Shown here: one piece after another, positions 37,393-46,228 of the stretch
Numbering within the stretch: the stretch's first letter is position 1
How the letters are laid out: the number at the start of each line of letters is the position of its first letter
Source: Candidatus Rokuibacteriota bacterium
Lineage (GTDB): Bacteria; Methylomirabilota; Methylomirabilia; Rokubacteriales; CSP1-6
Length of the DNA stretch: 64,000 nucleotides
Direction: 5' to 3'
Assembly: GCA_003220535.1 (NCBI GenBank)
Contig: QHSU01000076.1
Location: 1 to 64,000 of the forward strand
Notes under the pieces: model-generated
Told to the model about the DNA's origin: nothing
The model's database searches: none
What the model saw: the letters and a program-made list of their open reading frames with translations, nothing else
Translations under genes and position numbers: made by a program

Positions 37393-39209
37393 TAGCCCGA
37401 GGTCTCCACCGCGGCGACCCTCTCGAAGAAGATCGCGTTCAGGATCTTTCGGGCGATCGGCGCCGCGACCTGGCCGCCCTTGCCGCCCCGCTCCACCATC
37501 ACCACGACGACCACCTCCGGCGCCTTCATCGGCGCGAAGGCGGCGAACCACGCGTGGTCCTGGCCCTTCTCAGCCTTGGACTTGGCGATCATCTGCGCGG
37601 TGCCGGTCTTGCCGGCGATGTCCAGGCCGGGGATGCGGGCGGCCGCGCCCGTTCCGCCATCGTTCACCACCGACCAGAGGCTCTGCCGGAGGAACGCCCA
37701 CACGACCGGCGACAGCTCGACGTGACCGCTGACCTGTCCCTGGTCGCTCCAGACGACACGGTCGGGTCGCTCGACCCGCTGCACGAGGCGCGGCCGCCAG
37801 AGGACGCCGCCGTTGGCGATCGCGGACATGAAGCGGGCGACCTGCATCGGCGTGACCAGCACGGTGCCCTGGCCGATCGACATGTTGACCGTCTCGCCGG
37901 CTGGCCACGTCCGCCCCGAACGGCCGCGCACGACCTGCGGCTTCGGCAGGAGGCCGCTCTTCTCTCCAGGCAGGTCGAGGGCCGTCGGCTGGCCGAACCC
38001 GAACGCGCTCGCGTAGCGCACGATCATCGCGCCACCGATCTTGAGTCCCGCCTCGTAGAAAAAGATGTTGCAGGACTGCGCGATCGCGTTGTGGAGATCG
38101 ACCGTGCCGTGCCCGCCGTCCTTCCAGTCCTTGAAAGTGGACGTGCCCAGGTGAAACTCGCCGGTGCAGTGTGTCCGGTCGAGGGGCGTGAGGCTGCCTT
38201 CCTGCAGGCCGGCCGCCGCGACGATGACCTTGAACACGGAGCCGGGGGCGTACTGGCTCTGGATGGCGCGGTTCAGCAGCGGAAAGTTCGGATCCTGAAC
38301 CACGCGCAGCCACGCGTCGCGCTCGATGGTCCCGGTGAAGCGATCGATCTCGAAGGCGGGCGTGGAGACCATCGCGAGCACGTCGCCGTTGCGCGGATCC
38401 ATGACGACGACCGCGCCGGCGTGCCCCTCCATCGCGCGCTCCGCGGCCTCCTGGATCGCGCGATCCACCGTGGTGACCACCTGCGCGCCGGAGTGCGGCT
38501 CCGTCTGCTGCACCCGGCGCACCGGGCGCCCCATCGCGTCGACCTCGATGCGCTCGCCGCCATCCTGGCCGCGCAGGTATTCGTCCAGGAGGCGTTCGAG
38601 CCCGGTCTGCCCCACCATCTCGCCGCGCCGGTAGCGCCCCTGCTTGAGCTGCTCGTCACTGGCTTCGCGGACGTACCCCAGGAGGTGCGCGGCGAAGCGG
38701 CTCGTCGGGTAGACGCGCTGGGGCTCGACCTCGGTGATCACCCCCGGCAGCTCGAGCTTCCACTCCTCCACCTTCGCGACGTCGGCGAGCGTCAGGCCCC
38801 GGCGCACGCGGACGGGCAAGAGCGAGTCGGGCTGGACCCGCGCCACGGCGTCGAGCAGCTCCTGGTAGGGAATGTGGAGCAGCGCGGCGACGCGGCCGAG
38901 CACGACGTCGCGACTCTCGACCTCGCGGGGCAGCTCGCGGGGGATCAGCGAGAGGGTGAACGCGGGACGGTTGTCGACGAGCGGCGTGCCGTGGCGGTCG
39001 AACAGGATGCCGCGGGGCGCGGCGATCGGCCGAACGCGGATCCGGTTCTTGTCGGACGCGTCGAGGAACCGTCCGCCCTCGAGCACCTGGAGATACCAGA
39101 GCTGGCCGATCAGGACGAGGAACGCGAGGGTCACGGCCGTCGCGATCACCATCACGCGCCGGTGGCCGGGGTCGCGGCGACTCGGCAGCGAACGGCGGGG
39201 GAACGTCAC
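37392..39209 (-). CDS. mrdA: Penicillin-binding protein 2 (transpeptidase)
   Basis: 605 aa. There is one N-terminal transmembrane helix (VMVIATAVTLAFLVLIGQ), a pedestal domain with PRGILFDRHGTPL, then the transpeptidase with SxxK at PGSVFK, SxN at QSCNIFF and KTGT at AGKTGTAQ. It cross-links elongation peptidoglycan as partner of RodA. It overlaps the mreD stop by 4 bases. Confidence 0.95.
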   Translation of the reverse strand: MTFPRRSLPSRRDPGHRRVMVIATAVTLAFLVLIGQLWYLQVLEGGRFLDASDKNRIRVRPIAAPRGILFDRHGTPLVDNRPAFTLSLIPRELPREVESRDVVLGRVAALLHIPYQELLDAVARVQPDSLLPVRVRRGLTLADVAKVEEWKLELPGVITEVEPQRVYPTSRFAAHLLGYVREASDEQLKQGRYRRGEMVGQTGLERLLDEYLRGQDGGERIEVDAMGRPVRRVQQTEPHSGAQVVTTVDRAIQEAAERAMEGHAGAVVVMDPRNGDVLAMVSTPAFEIDRFTGTIERDAWLRVVQDPNFPLLNRAIQSQYAPGSVFKVIVAAAGLQEGSLTPLDRTHCTGEFHLGTSTFKDWKDGGHGTVDLHNAIAQSCNIFFYEAGLKIGGAMIVRYASAFGFGQPTALDLPGEKSGLLPKPQVVRGRSGRTWPAGETVNMSIGQGTVLVTPMQVARFMSAIANGGVLWRPRLVQRVERPDRVVWSDQGQVSGHVELSPVVWAFLRQSLWSVVNDGGTGAAARIPGLDIAGKTGTAQMIAKSKAEKGQDHAWFAAFAPMKAPEVVVVVMVERGGKGGQVAAPIARKILNAIFFERVAAVETSG

Positions 39210-39706
39210 GACCGCCCGCCTTCAAAGCGTCCGCGAATCGCCTGGGCCCAGGCCAGACCCAGCACGACGGCGGCGCCGATGAACCCGTTGCAGAGCGCCT
39301 GCGGGAGCACGACGTACATCATGACCTCACCGAACGGCGCTGGAAAGCGGAAGATCTGCAGCAACGCGAACCGGGCGAGCCCCTCGGCGATCGTGAGCAC
39401 CACGAGCCCGGGCACCTGGACCAGCGGCTGGCTCACCCGCAGCCGGGCGCCGGCGACGCCGATCCCGAATCCGATGACGGCCTTCGTCAGCGCCTGCACG
39501 CCGATCAGCCCGCCGCCGGCTGCGTCCTGGAGGAGGCCGGTGACGAACCCCGTCAGACATCCGAACTCGGGGCCTCGCCGCAGCGACAGCAGAATGATCA
39601 TGATCAGGGGAAGATCGGGCGTCACGCCCGCGACGCTGAAGAGCGGTGTGAGCGTCGCGTGAGCGACCGAGCCTCCGACGATCGTCAGCACGAGCAGCGC
39701 GCGCAT
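39206..39706 (-). CDS. mreD: Rod shape-determining protein MreD
   Basis: 166 aa with about five hydrophobic helices (VLTIVGGSVAHATLTPLF, IMIILLSLRRGPEFG, LGLAWAQAI). The length and position between mreC and mrdA fit MreD. The G-x-L-x-G-LLQDA motif after helix 2 is typical. It starts at the ATG at 39706 overlapping the mreC stop. Membrane link between MreC and the synthase. Confidence 0.88.
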   Translation of the reverse strand: MRALLVLTIVGGSVAHATLTPLFSVAGVTPDLPLIMIILLSLRRGPEFGCLTGFVTGLLQDAAGGGLIGVQALTKAVIGFGIGVAGARLRVSQPLVQVPGLVVLTIAEGLARFALLQIFRFPAPFGEVMMYVVLPQALCNGFIGAAVVLGLAWAQAIRGRFEGGRS

Positions 39707-40542
39707 CAGCCGTCCACCGGGAAGTATGCGGTGAGATCGCCCTGCGAGTCCCCGGTCACCAGCAACACCTCGTCGACCCGCGCGAAGTCGACGGCCGGCG
39801 TCAGCTCGGCGTAGTGGAAGAGCGCGGCGCCGCGATTGTCGATCGACCGGACGGTGCCGATCGGGATGCCGCGCGGGAAGAGCCCGCCCTGCCCGGCGGT
39901 CACGAGCACGTCGCCGCTCTGGATCGACGCCCCGTCGCGGGCCATGAACTTGAAGCGGAGCGTGCCGCGCGGGTCGCCCTCGACGATCCCGGGGGTGCGC
40001 GTTCTCAAGACGTGGGCGCCGACGGTGGACGCGGGGTCGGTCAGCACCTGCACGATCGACGCACCCGGCCGAACGTCGACGATGCGACCGACGAGACCGT
40101 CGGGCGAGATCACCGCGGTCAGGCGGGGCACGTGGTCGCCCCGGCCGCGATTGACGGTGAGCGACCGGATCCAGCCGCCCCACTCACGCGCGATGATCTC
40201 CCCGGACAGGGTCATGAGCGGGAGCCGCTCCTGCAAGACCAGCAGGCGGCGCAGCCGTCGATTCTCGTCGTCGGTCTCGCTCACACGCAGCGCCCGGACG
40301 CGCAGCTCTTGCACCTCGTCGCGGAGCCGCCGGTTCTCGGCGCGCACGTTCTTCCAGTCGAGGTACGTCGTCCAGAGCCCGAAGGTGGCGCGGCTCGTTT
40401 TGGCAAGCCCGGTCTGGATAGGCGTGGTCACGATGGCAAAGAGGTCCCGGGCAGCCGCGCCGTACCCGCGCGTCTGGAGCGTGAGGAGCAGCAGGCAAGC
40501 CGCCACCAGGGAGCCGAGCAGTACGAGCTTCCGAATCTTCAC
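39706..40542 (-). CDS. mreC: Rod shape-determining protein MreC
   Basis: 278 aa. It has one N-terminal transmembrane helix, a coiled coil of about 40 residues (ENRRLRDEVQELRVRAL), then the double beta-barrel with GGWIRSLTVNRG, DGLVGRIVDV and GQGGLFPRGIPIG. Periplasmic scaffold that activates PBP2/RodA. It is cotranscribed with mreB 31 bases upstream. Confidence 0.93.
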   Translation of the reverse strand: MKIRKLVLLGSLVAACLLLLTLQTRGYGAAARDLFAIVTTPIQTGLAKTSRATFGLWTTYLDWKNVRAENRRLRDEVQELRVRALRVSETDDENRRLRRLLVLQERLPLMTLSGEIIAREWGGWIRSLTVNRGRGDHVPRLTAVISPDGLVGRIVDVRPGASIVQVLTDPASTVGAHVLRTRTPGIVEGDPRGTLRFKFMARDGASIQSGDVLVTAGQGGLFPRGIPIGTVRSIDNRGAALFHYAELTPAVDFARVDEVLLVTGDSQGDLTAYFPVDG

Positions 40543-40573
40543 CTTCCGACCCCCAGAGGGACGCTGGAACCTG

Positions 40574-41605
40574 TTAGGCGGGGATTGCCACCTTCTTCAA
40601 GAGATCGAGCTCGTCCAGCACCTTTCCCGTCCCCAGCGCGACGCACGACAGCGGGTCGTCGCCGGGCGTCACGGGGAGGTTCGTCTCCTGACGCAACAGG
40701 TGGTCCAGGCCCCGGAGCAGCGCGCCGCCTCCGGTGATCACGATTCCCTTGTCTACGATGTCCGCTGCGAGCTCGGGCGGTGTCCGCTCGAGACACGTGC
40801 GCACCGTCTCGACGATCGTCATCACGGGCTCGCGCAGCGCTTCCCGGATTTCCTCGTCGGTGATCACGATAGTCTTCGGAATGCCGTCGATGAGGTCGCG
40901 ACCTTTGACTTCCATCGTGCGGCGGTCGCCGCCCATCGGATACGCGGACCCGAGCGTCACCTTGATCTCCTCGGCTCGCCGCTCGCCGACGAGCAGGTTG
41001 TAGTGCTTGCGGATGTACTGCACGATCGCCTCGTCCATCTCGTCCCCGGCGATCCGCACCGACTTCGAGTAGACGATCCCGGAGAGCGAGATCACCGCGA
41101 CTTCCGTGGTGCCGCCCCCGATGTCGACAATCATGTTGCCGCCTGGCTCCTGGATCGGCAGGCCCGCGCCGATCGCCGCCGCCATCGGCTCCTCGATCAG
41201 GTACACCTCGCGCGCTCCCGCCTGCATCGCCGAGTCGCGCACGGCGCGTTTCTCGACCTGCGTGATTCCCGAGGGCACGCCGATGACGATGCGCGGCCGC
41301 ACGAGGGTGCGTCGGCGGTGCACCTTCGAGATGAAGTAGTGCAGCATCTTCTCGGTCACGTCGAAGTCAGCGATGACGCCATCCTTCAACGGGCGGATAG
41401 CGATGATGTTCCCGGGCGTGCGCCCGAGCATGGCCTTGGCTTCGTGACCGACCGCGAGCACCGAGTGGTCCGCTTGGTGGATCGCGACGATCGAGGGCTC
41501 GTTGAGCACGATCCCTTCCCCACGGACGTACACCAGTGTGTTTGCGGTCCCCAGGTCGACGGCGAGATCGTTGGAGAACATTCCGGCCAGGAGGTTGTAG
41601 AACAT
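40574..41605 (-). CDS. mreB: Actin-like shape protein MreB
   Basis: 343 aa. The ASKHA fold has phosphate-1 NDLAVDLGTANTLVYV, connect-1 region, phosphate-2 MIVDIGGGTTEVAVIS and the adenosine motif GIVITGGGALLRGLD. It polymerises at the membrane and directs lateral wall synthesis. I start at the ATG at 41605 (MFYNLLAGMF, amphipathic membrane helix). It heads the mreBCD-mrdA-rodA-rng operon. Confidence 0.95.
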   Translation of the reverse strand: MFYNLLAGMFSNDLAVDLGTANTLVYVRGEGIVLNEPSIVAIHQADHSVLAVGHEAKAMLGRTPGNIIAIRPLKDGVIADFDVTEKMLHYFISKVHRRRTLVRPRIVIGVPSGITQVEKRAVRDSAMQAGAREVYLIEEPMAAAIGAGLPIQEPGGNMIVDIGGGTTEVAVISLSGIVYSKSVRIAGDEMDEAIVQYIRKHYNLLVGERRAEEIKVTLGSAYPMGGDRRTMEVKGRDLIDGIPKTIVITDEEIREALREPVMTIVETVRTCLERTPPELAADIVDKGIVITGGGALLRGLDHLLRQETNLPVTPGDDPLSCVALGTGKVLDELDLLKKVAIPA

Positions 41606-42009
41606 CACCGCTCCATCGTCTGCAATTGAACGCCCGCGTCGGGCTTTGTACAGTAGCACAGTTCGTGCCACCCAAAAATGAAAACTCCAATTTTCCAAGG
41701 CTTTAGGCCGCGGCTCGACCTCGCTGAGGGGGGCCGGAAAAAAGCGAAGGTTTTTCAGAGGGTTCCGGTAGACGGACAACACTGGCCAGTGGCCGGCCGG
41801 TCTTGTCTTATGGCTTCTTTCCAGCGGTCCCTGCGCGGTCGCGCGTTCGGATGACACTCATGTGATCGCCCAGGATGGCACCCCCGGTGACATCCAGCGT
41901 CATGGTGGATGTGTTTCCGGAAGCGTCACGCTCGCTCCGCAGACAATGCGCGCTCGCTCGGGGAATTGTCGGAAGGCGACGTCCGGGTATAGCATCGCCG
42001 GGCGCCGCG
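41606..42009. other. Divergent intergenic region between mreB and the gene at 42010
   Basis: About 400 bases without a supportable gene. It holds the candidate mreB promoter and an A/T-richer segment (around 41675-41760), unusual in this GC-rich window, which fits a promoter zone. An open frame into the 42010 gene starts further upstream (41875) but encodes an unrelated-looking Arg/Ser-rich leader, so I treat it as non-coding. Confidence 0.5.
41655..41670 (-). promoter_or_regulatory. Possible sigma-54 (-24/-12) promoter for mreB
   Basis: On the minus strand, TGGCAC-GAACT-GTGCT lies 50 bases upstream of mreB. It matches the sigma-54 consensus TGGCAC-N5-TTGCW except for one base, with GG and GC exactly 10 nt apart. 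Predicted start is about 40 nt before the mreB ATG. One chance match in 64 kb is possible. Confidence 0.35.
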
Positions 42010-43041
42010 ATGACGTCCGACGAATTCGAGATCTGGTTCGACAAGGGCGTGACCGACGGGCTTCCCGTCGTCCCGCCCACGCGTGAGCGCGTGGAGCGCA
42101 TGCTCGCGGGCAGCGGACGACCGCGCGACGAGCTGCTCGGCACGATGCCGCCGAATTACGGCCGGCTGACCGTCGAGAAGGCGGCGATCAACGCGGTCCT
42201 GGCCGGGTGCCGGCCCGAGTACCTGCCGGTCGTCGTCGCCGCCGCCGAGGGCGCGTGCGACCCGGCGTTCAATCTCCACGGGGTGGCGACCTCGACGCAC
42301 TTCGCGGCGCCGCTCATCGTCGTCAACGGACCGATCCGTACGCGCATCGGCCTCAACAGTGCCTTCGGCGTTTTCGGTCCCGGCTACCGCGCCAACGCGA
42401 CCATCGGCCGAGCGCTCCGCCTCTTGATGATCAACGTCGGCGGCGCGCGGCCGGGCGAGATCTCGATGTCCACGTTCGGCCATCCCGGACGCTACACCTA
42501 CTGCATCGCCGAGAACGAGGAGGCGAGCCCGTGGCCGCCCTTTCACGCGAGCCGCGGCTTTCCGGCGGAGGTCTCGACCGTCACGCTGTTCGCCGGCGAA
42601 GGGCCGCACGGAATCTCCGATCACTCGAGCCGTACGGCCCGGGAGCTCGGCGGATCGCTCGGCTGGTCGATGGCGGGCCTCTGGAACAGCAAGCACTTTC
42701 CGCTCTACTCCCACACGATGCTGGTCGTGGGGCCCGAGCACGCCCGCACCTTCGCCGATGACGGCTGGTCGAAGGAGGACCTGAAGCGCCATCTCTACGA
42801 GACGGTGCGCCGCCCGTACCGGACGTTGCTCCCGGACGCCGATCACGGTGAGGGGACGAACTTGAGGTACGGCAGCCGCGAGTCCGAGCTCGGACTCGAC
42901 ACGCTCGTCTCCAAGTTCCCGTCGACGGACGAGATCCACGTCGTCGTGGCCGGCGGCACCGCCGGGCGCTTCTCGGTGGCGATTCCCGGATGGCTCGGCA
43001 CGAGGAACGGCTCGCGTCCCGTCACCCGCCGCGTGGAGTAA
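42010..43041 (+). CDS. Conserved-looking protein of unknown function
   Basis: 343 aa from the ATG at 42010 (MTSDEFEIWFDKGVTDGLPV). Distinct blocks include VVPPTRERVERML, MPPNYGRLTVEKAAINAVL, FNLHGVATSTHFAAPLIVVN and FGVFGPGYRANATIGRALRL. STFGHPGRYTYCIAENEE and HGISDHSSRTARELGG also occur, with a C-terminal VVAGGTAGRFSVAIPGW. The strong motif character suggests an enzyme with many conserved polar residues, but I cannot name the family. No signal peptide. It is a single gene, plus strand, with an intrinsic terminator about 105 bases downstream. Confidence 0.75.
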   Translation: MTSDEFEIWFDKGVTDGLPVVPPTRERVERMLAGSGRPRDELLGTMPPNYGRLTVEKAAINAVLAGCRPEYLPVVVAAAEGACDPAFNLHGVATSTHFAAPLIVVNGPIRTRIGLNSAFGVFGPGYRANATIGRALRLLMINVGGARPGEISMSTFGHPGRYTYCIAENEEASPWPPFHASRGFPAEVSTVTLFAGEGPHGISDHSSRTARELGGSLGWSMAGLWNSKHFPLYSHTMLVVGPEHARTFADDGWSKEDLKRHLYETVRRPYRTLLPDADHGEGTNLRYGSRESELGLDTLVSKFPSTDEIHVVVAGGTAGRFSVAIPGWLGTRNGSRPVTRRVE

Positions 43042-43145
43042 TCCACACCAATAATTCAGTTGACTTGGGATCGTGAGCATGTCATCCTACCGCTCGGTTC
43101 TGGCACACACGGAGTTAGGTAACGATTGTGAGAGATCGAGACACA

Positions 43146-43177
43146 CGCCGCGCGGGCCCAGCACGCGCGGCGTTTTT
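43146..43177 (+). terminator. Intrinsic terminator or leader attenuator before csp
   Basis: The 9-bp stem CGCCGCGCG/CGCGCGGCG with a 9-nt loop is followed by TTTTT (43173-43177). It could end the 42010 transcript or act as an attenuator in the long leader of the cold-shock gene that starts 88 bases later. Confidence 0.75.
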
Positions 43178-43179
43178 GT

Positions 43180-43203
43180 TTGCCTTCCAATTCCGGAAGG
43201 CAA
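43180..43203 (+). promoter_or_regulatory. Hairpin in the csp leader
   Basis: A perfect 9-bp stem TTGCCTTCC/GGAAGGCAA with a 6-nt loop lies directly after the T-tract of the terminator and 62 bases before the csp start. Cold-shock mRNAs often have structured leaders; function inferred. Confidence 0.45.
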
Positions 43204-43265
43204 CCCCGCCACGATGGCGGGAGCACACAGGGGCTTGAAGACCCCCCTAAAGAGAGGTTCGAGGT

Positions 43266-43466
43266 ATGGCTCAAGGACAGGTGAAGTGGTTCAACGATGC
43301 GAAGGGGTACGGGTTCATCACACAAGAAGGCGGCGAGGACGTGTTCGTCCATTACAGCGCCATCCAAGCCCAGGGTTTCAAGAGCCTTGCGGAAGGTGAC
43401 CGGGTCGAGTTCGAAGTGACTCGCGGTCCGAAGGGTCTTCAGGCAGCCAACGTCAGGAAGGTCTAA
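43266..43466 (+). CDS. Cold-shock protein (CspA family)
   Basis: 66 aa, single OB-fold. RNP1 KGYGFITQ and RNP2 VFVHYSAI are intact; it begins MAQGQVKWFNDAKGYG. It binds single-stranded RNA/DNA as an RNA chaperone. It is nearly identical to the second copy at 44761, which suggests a local duplication that now flanks an RNA helicase gene. Confidence 0.96.
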   Translation: MAQGQVKWFNDAKGYGFITQEGGEDVFVHYSAIQAQGFKSLAEGDRVEFEVTRGPKGLQAANVRKV

Positions 43467-43487
43467 CAACCACCCTGTTCGCTCCCG

Positions 43488-43511
43488 CCCGGGCCCGGCA
43501 ACGGGCCCGGG
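43488..43511. repeat. 10-bp perfect GC hairpin with GCAA loop after csp
   Basis: CCCGGGCCCG-GCAA-CGGGCCCGGG lies between the first csp stop and the helicase start. The loop is a GNRA tetraloop, a very stable fold. There is no T-tract, so it is more likely an RNA-stabilising or processing element than an intrinsic terminator. Confidence 0.6.
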
Positions 43512-43549
43512 TGCTCAACGCGCAGACACCACGGAAAGGCTTCCTATTC

Positions 43550-44695
<1,146 letters not shown>

Positions 44696-44760
44696 CACTC
44701 CGGCCATGGAGGCCGGGATCACCGGAGCATGAAGCTCCGCAACAGAGAAAGAGGAAGGTC

Positions 44761-44961
44761 ATGGCACAGGGCACCGTGAAGTGGTTCAACGACGCGAAGG
44801 GTTTCGGGTTCATCACGCAGGAGGGCGGCGAGGATGTGTTCGTTCACTTCAGCGCGATCCAAGCTTCGGGCTTCAAGAGCCTCAGCGAGGGCGATCGCGT
44901 GGAGTTCGAGGTGACGCGCGGTCCGAAGGGCCTGCAAGCCGCCAACGTTCGCAAAGCCTAG
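44761..44961 (+). CDS. Cold-shock protein (CspA family), second copy
   Basis: 66 aa, MAQGTVKWFNDAKGFGFITQ start. It differs from the first copy at a few positions (Q to T, Y to F twice, A to S). The RNP motifs are intact. AGAAAGAGGAAGG just upstream gives a strong ribosome site. It shares the plus-strand unit with the helicase. Confidence 0.96.
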   Translation: MAQGTVKWFNDAKGFGFITQEGGEDVFVHFSAIQASGFKSLSEGDRVEFEVTRGPKGLQAANVRKA

Positions 44962-44983
44962 ACGCAAAGACTGCCGGGGGAGT

Positions 44984-45006
44984 CTGAGGGGGGTCGCCCC
45001 CCTCAG
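44984..45006. repeat. Perfect 10-bp G/C hairpin, repeat unit 1
   Basis: CTGAGGGGGG-TCG-CCCCCCTCAG followed by an A-rich run (AATAAAAA). It is the first of two similar units downstream of csp. The A-run is on the wrong side for a U-tract in either direction, so it is not a standard terminator. Confidence 0.7.
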
Positions 45007-45065
45007 CAATAAAAACTCGAAGAGGCCACCGCGCGGTGTGACCCCTTCACCCGCGAGTCCGAGTT

Positions 45066-45085
45066 TGAGGGGGCCGCCCCCCTCA
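45066..45085. repeat. G/C hairpin, repeat unit 2
   Basis: TGAGGGGG-CCGC-CCCCCTCA followed by AGATAAAAAAG, about 80 bases after unit 1. Both units are followed by a related block GCGCGGTGTGAC...TTCAC..CGCG (45031-45055 and 45112-45137). This is therefore a degenerate tandem duplication of roughly 80 bp. Confidence 0.65.
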
Positions 45086-45094
45086 GATAAAAAA

Positions 45095-45177
45095 GCCCCG
45101 ACGGTGGCTGCGGCGCGGTGTGACTCGTTCACTCGCGCGTCGCGCCGCCCCGCTGGTGAGAGCGGGACCGTCGGGGC
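45095..45177 (+). ncRNA. Candidate three-way-junction RNA
   Basis: The outer stem GCCCCGACGGT (45095-45105) pairs with ACCGTCGGGGC (45167-45177), 11 bp perfect. Inside, GCGGCGCG (45110-45117) pairs with CGCGCCGC (45141-45148), and CCCGCT (45149-45154) pairs with AGCGGG (45161-45166). The stems abut with no spare bases between them on the 3' side, forming a compact junction. The strand is uncertain because palindromes read both ways. No Rfam family is recognised by eye. Confidence 0.45.
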
Positions 45178-45256
45178 CGGTGGCGCCTGGACTCCCAGGC
45201 TGTTCCACCTGGAGCTAGCGTGGACCCTGCCTAGGAGGCAACCACCTCACAGATCA

Positions 45257-45290
45257 CCGTAGGGTTACACATCGGCTGGATCACCTCCTA
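45257..45290 (+). other. Copy or mimic of the 16S rRNA 3' tail including the anti-Shine-Dalgarno
   Basis: CGGCTGGATCACCTCCT at 45273-45289 is identical to the last bases of typical 16S rRNA. It is preceded by CCGTAGGG (45257-45264), also from the 16S 3' end, but the bases between differ. No other 16S sequence surrounds it. A TAGGAGG at 45232-45238 is exactly complementary to its CCTCCTA. It could be an rRNA fragment left by rearrangement or part of a regulatory RNA. Confidence 0.6.
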
Positions 45291-45488
45291 TTCTCGGCAA
45301 GGCCGCCACGCGGGCCCAGTTCCCACCCACCCAGAACCGGATGCCGACTCCCGGCCCGGGGCTCGACCACGTCAGCCGCCGGCGGAATTGTCGACGGGGA
45401 CGCTGCTGGAACGCTGTGACGCTCCGGTCGATTTGCCCAATCCTACACCCGGGTCCCGTGTGATCCAAAGCACAAAGTGCTGGCGGGG

Positions 45489-45800
45489 CTACTTGATGAC
45501 GATCCGCGCGCGATTGCGCTCCCAGAGCCCGCTGCCGACGCCGTCGACCTTGCGGAGCTCTTCCGGCTTCTTGAACGGACCGTGGGCGTCGCGGTACTCG
45601 ACGATCTTCTCGGCCGCGCGGCGGCCGATGCCTTCCAGCTTCATCAGCTCTTTGACGTCCGCGGTGTTGATGTTGACCGGGGCGCCGACCGGCACCTGCG
45701 TCTCGCTGGTGTGAGACGGTGGTGCGGCGAACGCCGGCCACGGGACGAGCCAGGCGAACGCGATGAGCAGGACGACGATCACGGGACGGAAACGACTCAT
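45489..45800 (-). CDS. ComEA-like helix-hairpin-helix DNA-binding protein
   Basis: 103 aa. A signal peptide or anchor (VIVVLLIAFAWLVPWPAFA) is followed by a ComEA-type HhH domain: VNINTADVKELMKLEGIGRRAAEKI, then FKKPEELRKVDGVG. These proteins bind incoming double-stranded DNA outside the inner membrane in natural transformation. No other com gene is adjacent. I start at the ATG at 45800. Confidence 0.88.
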   Translation of the reverse strand: MSRFRPVIVVLLIAFAWLVPWPAFAAPPSHTSETQVPVGAPVNINTADVKELMKLEGIGRRAAEKIVEYRDAHGPFKKPEELRKVDGVGSGLWERNRARIVIK

Positions 45801-45922
45801 GGGGTTCCTCCGTTCGTTGGGGTGCACGGCATACGCTCGAGCGCTCGCGAGCGAAGCCATTGAACCCGCCGTCGGCGGAACGCGTCAACGTCCAATCATT
45901 CGGACACGCGAAACGGATACGG

Positions 45923-46228
45923 TCAGTCGACCGAGGATTCGTGGAGCCGATCGAGGTAGGCTTGCCACTCCACGGGCACCAGCGACTTCTTCTTTGTGTT
46001 GCAGTCCTTGCAGGCGGGTACGACGTTGCCGCGCGCCGATCGGCCGCCGCGCCCGAGCGGGACCAGGTGGTCCATCGTCAACGCGCGGTGTCCGACACGA
46101 CGGCGGCAGTAGTGACACACGCCGTCCGCGATGCGCCGCTTCCACCATTGACTCTGGCGCAGCTCGCGCGCTTTCGCCCGCTCGCGCCGCAGCGTGGCGG
46201 GATCGACGGGCTTGTAGAAATCACTCAT
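45923..46228 (-). CDS. HNH endonuclease-domain protein
   Basis: 101 aa. A Zn-ribbon HNH has two Cys pairs (CHYC and CKDC) around the catalytic TMDHLVPLGRGG and GNVVPACKDCNTKK. No target-recognition domain is present. The start overlaps the ABC-F stop by 8 bases. Stand-alone HNH proteins of this kind may act in DNA or RNA repair or as mobile remnants; function not known. Confidence 0.82.
   Translation of the reverse strand: MSDFYKPVDPATLRRERAKARELRQSQWWKRRIADGVCHYCRRRVGHRALTMDHLVPLGRGGRSARGNVVPACKDCNTKKKSLVPVEWQAYLDRLHESSVD

Noticed and set aside
44984..45085. The G/C hairpins as intrinsic terminators
   Set aside because: An A-run, not a T-run, follows the stems on the plus strand, and on the minus strand the T-run precedes them.
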